From Bacteroidales bacterium (GTDB taxonomy: Bacteria > Bacteroidota > Bacteroidia > Bacteroidales > Muribaculaceae): a stretch of 16,155 bases of DNA. Position numbers and translations under genes: made by a program. The notes under the pieces are model-generated. The model searched no databases. It saw only the letters and a list, made by a program, of their open reading frames with translations, and was not told the DNA's origin. The stretch is from positions 1-16,155 of the forward strand of contig CAAEIL010000005.1 of assembly GCA_900755985.1 (NCBI GenBank), read 5' to 3'. Within the stretch, counting starts at the first letter, position 1. Each line of letters opens with the position of its first letter. Positions 14,569 through 16,155 of this stretch are shown piece after piece.

Positions 14569-15816
14569 TCAGCCCTGAATAGCTGCGATGCCGGGGAGGA
14601 CTTTGCCTTCGATAGCTTCGAGAAGAGCACCGCCACCTGTCGAGACATACGATACTTTGTCTGCGAGGCCGAATTTGTTGATGCATGCAACCGAGTCACC
14701 GCCGCCTACAAGCGAGAAAGCACCGTTTTCGGTAGCTTTGACAATAGCGTCAGCGATGGCACGCGAACCGGCAGTGAAGTTGTCGAACTCGAATACACCG
14801 GCGGGGCCGTTCCACAGAATAGTTTTCGATTTCTCGATAACATCGGCGAAAGCCTTGCGGGTTTCAGGACCGGCATCAAGACCTTCCCATCCGTCGGGAA
14901 TGTCCATTACAGAGCAAATCTGAGTTTTGGCGTCGTTAGAGAAGTCGTCGGCAGCCACGCAGTCGGTACCGAGAACCAGATTGACACCTTTTTCTTTAGC
15001 TTTCTTCATGATGTCGAGTGCCAGATCAAGTTTGTCGTTCTCGCAAATCGAATTTCCGACATGACCTCCCATAGCTTTTGCAAAGGTGTATGTCATACCG
15101 CCGCAGAGGATCAGGTTGTCGACCTTGTCCATAAGGTTTTCGATGATACCGATTTTGGTCGATACTTTCGAACCGCCCATGATTGCGGTGAAGGGACGTT
15201 TGATGTTGTTGAGGATATTATCGACAGCCTTGACTTCTTTCTCCATGAGGTAGCCGAGCATCTTGTGGTCAGCGTCGAAATAGTCGGCGACAACAGCAGT
15301 CGAAGCGTGACGGCGGTGAGCTGTGCCGAAAGCATCGTTGACATAAACGTCGGCGTACGAAGCGAGTTTTTTAGCGAAATCTTTCTGACGTTCTTTCATT
15401 TCTTTTTTAGCTGCGTCGTATGCGGGGTCGGCTTTATCGATGCCTACGGGTTTGCCCTCTTCTTCGGGGTGGAAGCGAAGATTTTCGAGCAGAAGCACCT
15501 GACCGGGTTTCAGAGCAGCGGCCTGAGCCGAGGCGTCGGCTGCGTCGGCTGCAAATTCGACGGGGACACCGAGATATTTCGAAACAGTGGAGACAATCTG
15601 TTTGAGCGACAGTTTTTCGTTGACTTTACCTTTGGGTTTGCCCATGTGTGACATGATGATGAGCGAGCCACCATCGGCAAGGATTTTCTTAAGAGTGGGC
15701 AGCGCGCCACGGATACGGGTGTCGTCAGTAATGTTTCCGTTCTCGTCGAGGGGTACATTGAAGTCGACGCGCACGATAGCGCGTTTGCCATTGAAGTTGA
15801 AATTGTCGATATTCAT
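14569..15816 (-). CDS. pgk: Phosphoglycerate kinase
   Basis: The 415-residue enzyme makes ATP and 3-phosphoglycerate from 1,3-bisphosphoglycerate and ADP in glycolysis, or the reverse in gluconeogenesis. The N-terminal signature VRVDFNVPL lies at 15-23, with TRIRGALPTL and SHMGKPKG following for the phosphoglycerate site. The nucleotide domain has GGSKVSTKIGIIENL in the middle, GPAGVFEF, VGGGDS and STGGGALLE near the end. Length is normal for bacterial PGK, with an insert after NLRFHPEEEGKP that I believe is common in Bacteroidota. No glycolytic gene adjoins it here. The leader upstream (15817 to about 15993) is long and can form hairpins. A hairpin at 14469-14500 lies beyond its stop. Confidence 0.98.
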   Translation of the reverse strand: MNIDNFNFNGKRAIVRVDFNVPLDENGNITDDTRIRGALPTLKKILADGGSLIIMSHMGKPKGKVNEKLSLKQIVSTVSKYLGVPVEFAADAADASAQAAALKPGQVLLLENLRFHPEEEGKPVGIDKADPAYDAAKKEMKERQKDFAKKLASYADVYVNDAFGTAHRRHASTAVVADYFDADHKMLGYLMEKEVKAVDNILNNIKRPFTAIMGGSKVSTKIGIIENLMDKVDNLILCGGMTYTFAKAMGGHVGNSICENDKLDLALDIMKKAKEKGVNLVLGTDCVAADDFSNDAKTQICSVMDIPDGWEGLDAGPETRKAFADVIEKSKTILWNGPAGVFEFDNFTAGSRAIADAIVKATENGAFSLVGGGDSVACINKFGLADKVSYVSTGGGALLEAIEGKVLPGIAAIQG

Positions 15817-16056
15817 AATTCAGTACTGTGTTTATGTATAAACTTTATTTTGGTTTCAGCTATGTATATATAATTATGCGTTTAACAAAAAACGAAGTGC
15901 AACATATATATATGTCTGTTATGTATAATTGAGCGGGGCGACCTCAGACTTCGTGTAAAAAAAATGTCTTCCGAAAGACGCCATCCGCCTTTCCAAGCAC
16001 AAAATTACTCTAATTTCTTTTCTCAACCAAGCAAAAAAGCGTTGAAATTGCTTAAT
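15817..16056 (-). promoter_or_regulatory. pgk upstream region with candidate -7 box and structured leader
   Basis: On the minus strand TAATTTTG (16007 to 16000) matches the TAnnTTTG box; a TTTG at 16035-16032 is 24 bp away, slightly long. This would give a leader of about 175 nt. Early in the leader GTCTT and AAGAC form a 5-bp stem with loop TCGG (about 15982 to 15969), followed by A and T8. Later ACGAAGT (15954 to 15948) and ACTTCGT (15898 to 15892) can pair across 49 nt, followed by six T. The perfect palindrome ACATATATATATGT is at 15902-15915. Whether any of this regulates pgk is inference. Confidence 0.4.
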
Positions 16057-16155
16057 CTATAAAATCCCTGAATCAGGCGTAATATCAAGGCCGGCGGCTT
16101 CGACAAGCTGCCGGTCTTTCTTCATGACCTCTGCAGGAATCCATTTTTTGTCTAC
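16057..16155 (-). CDS. C-terminal fragment of an unidentified gene
   Basis: The minus strand is open from the right edge to a TAG stop at 16057-16059, giving 32 residues with good coding character: it starts VDKKWIPAEVMKKD and ends with ITPDSGIL. The short tail is hydrophilic and looks like part of a soluble protein. The KKWIPAEV segment faintly recalls the tail of C1-family aminopeptidases, too weak to name. It lies upstream of pgk on the same strand, separated by 240 bp that hold a likely pgk promoter. Confidence 0.55.
   Translation of the reverse strand, partial: VDKKWIPAEVMKKDRQLVEAAGLDITPDSGIL

Noticed and set aside
15061..15651. 196-codon plus-strand open frame
   Set aside because: It lies wholly antisense to pgk, which has complete family signatures; Cys/Phe/Val-rich content is typical of the shadow of a biased gene.

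Overview
The window looks like ordinary chromosomal DNA from a Bacteroidota bacterium, most likely order Bacteroidales and possibly a Muribaculaceae-like gut lineage (inference). The evidence is: recurrent -7 boxes of the Bacteroidota form TAnnTTTG upstream of genes (one with a TTTG -33 box at the expected distance); no Shine-Dalgarno motifs before starts; an Fe/Mn superoxide dismutase resembling the Porphyromonas/Bacteroides enzymes; and a DUF4924 protein, a family I know only from this phylum. No rRNA, tRNA, CRISPR array, insertion sequence, integrase or phage gene was seen.

Layout. 1-201: C-terminal tail of an unidentified membrane protein. 251-853: GTPase EngB (ribosome assembly), convergent with a VanZ-like membrane protein (944-1378, minus); a long hairpin sits between their 3' ends. 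1574-2944: sodium-dependent NSS-family transporter, followed at 13 bp by a small basic single-pass membrane protein (2958-3293). 3434-4036: superoxide dismutase with its own promoter and terminator. 4037-4600: 564 bp without a credible gene. 4601-8586: a tightly spaced four-gene plus-strand cluster (acyltransferase 3, UDP-glucose 6-dehydrogenase, family 2 glycosyltransferase, DUF4924) behind the best promoter in the window. 8653-10138, minus: an exported Ntn-type amide hydrolase followed by a DUF486 membrane protein. 10243-12895, plus: a hotdog thioesterase, DprA and a uridine phosphorylase-like enzyme. 12983-15816, minus: a Bcr/CflA-type MFS exporter and, upstream of it, phosphoglycerate kinase. 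16057-16155, minus: C-terminus of an unidentified gene.

How genes work together. The 4601-8586 cluster is the only obvious multi-gene unit. Ugd would supply UDP-glucuronate, the glycosyltransferase would use a nucleotide sugar, and the membrane acyltransferase could decorate a glycan, so a small envelope-glycan modification unit is a reasonable inference; the role of DUF4924 is unknown. The other genes are mostly one- or two-gene units of housekeeping or transport function.

Novelty. I found no clear new multi-gene system. The points most worth checking are: an NSS transporter whose Na1 site appears altered (Thr at both positions that hold Asn in LeuT/MhsT) while Na2 looks intact; its basic single-pass partner; a hydrolase whose predicted nucleophile Cys lies exactly at a signal-peptide/lipobox-like boundary; a terminator-like hairpin with a T7 tract on the plus strand where no plus-strand gene precedes it; and several hairpins in intergenic or 3' positions.
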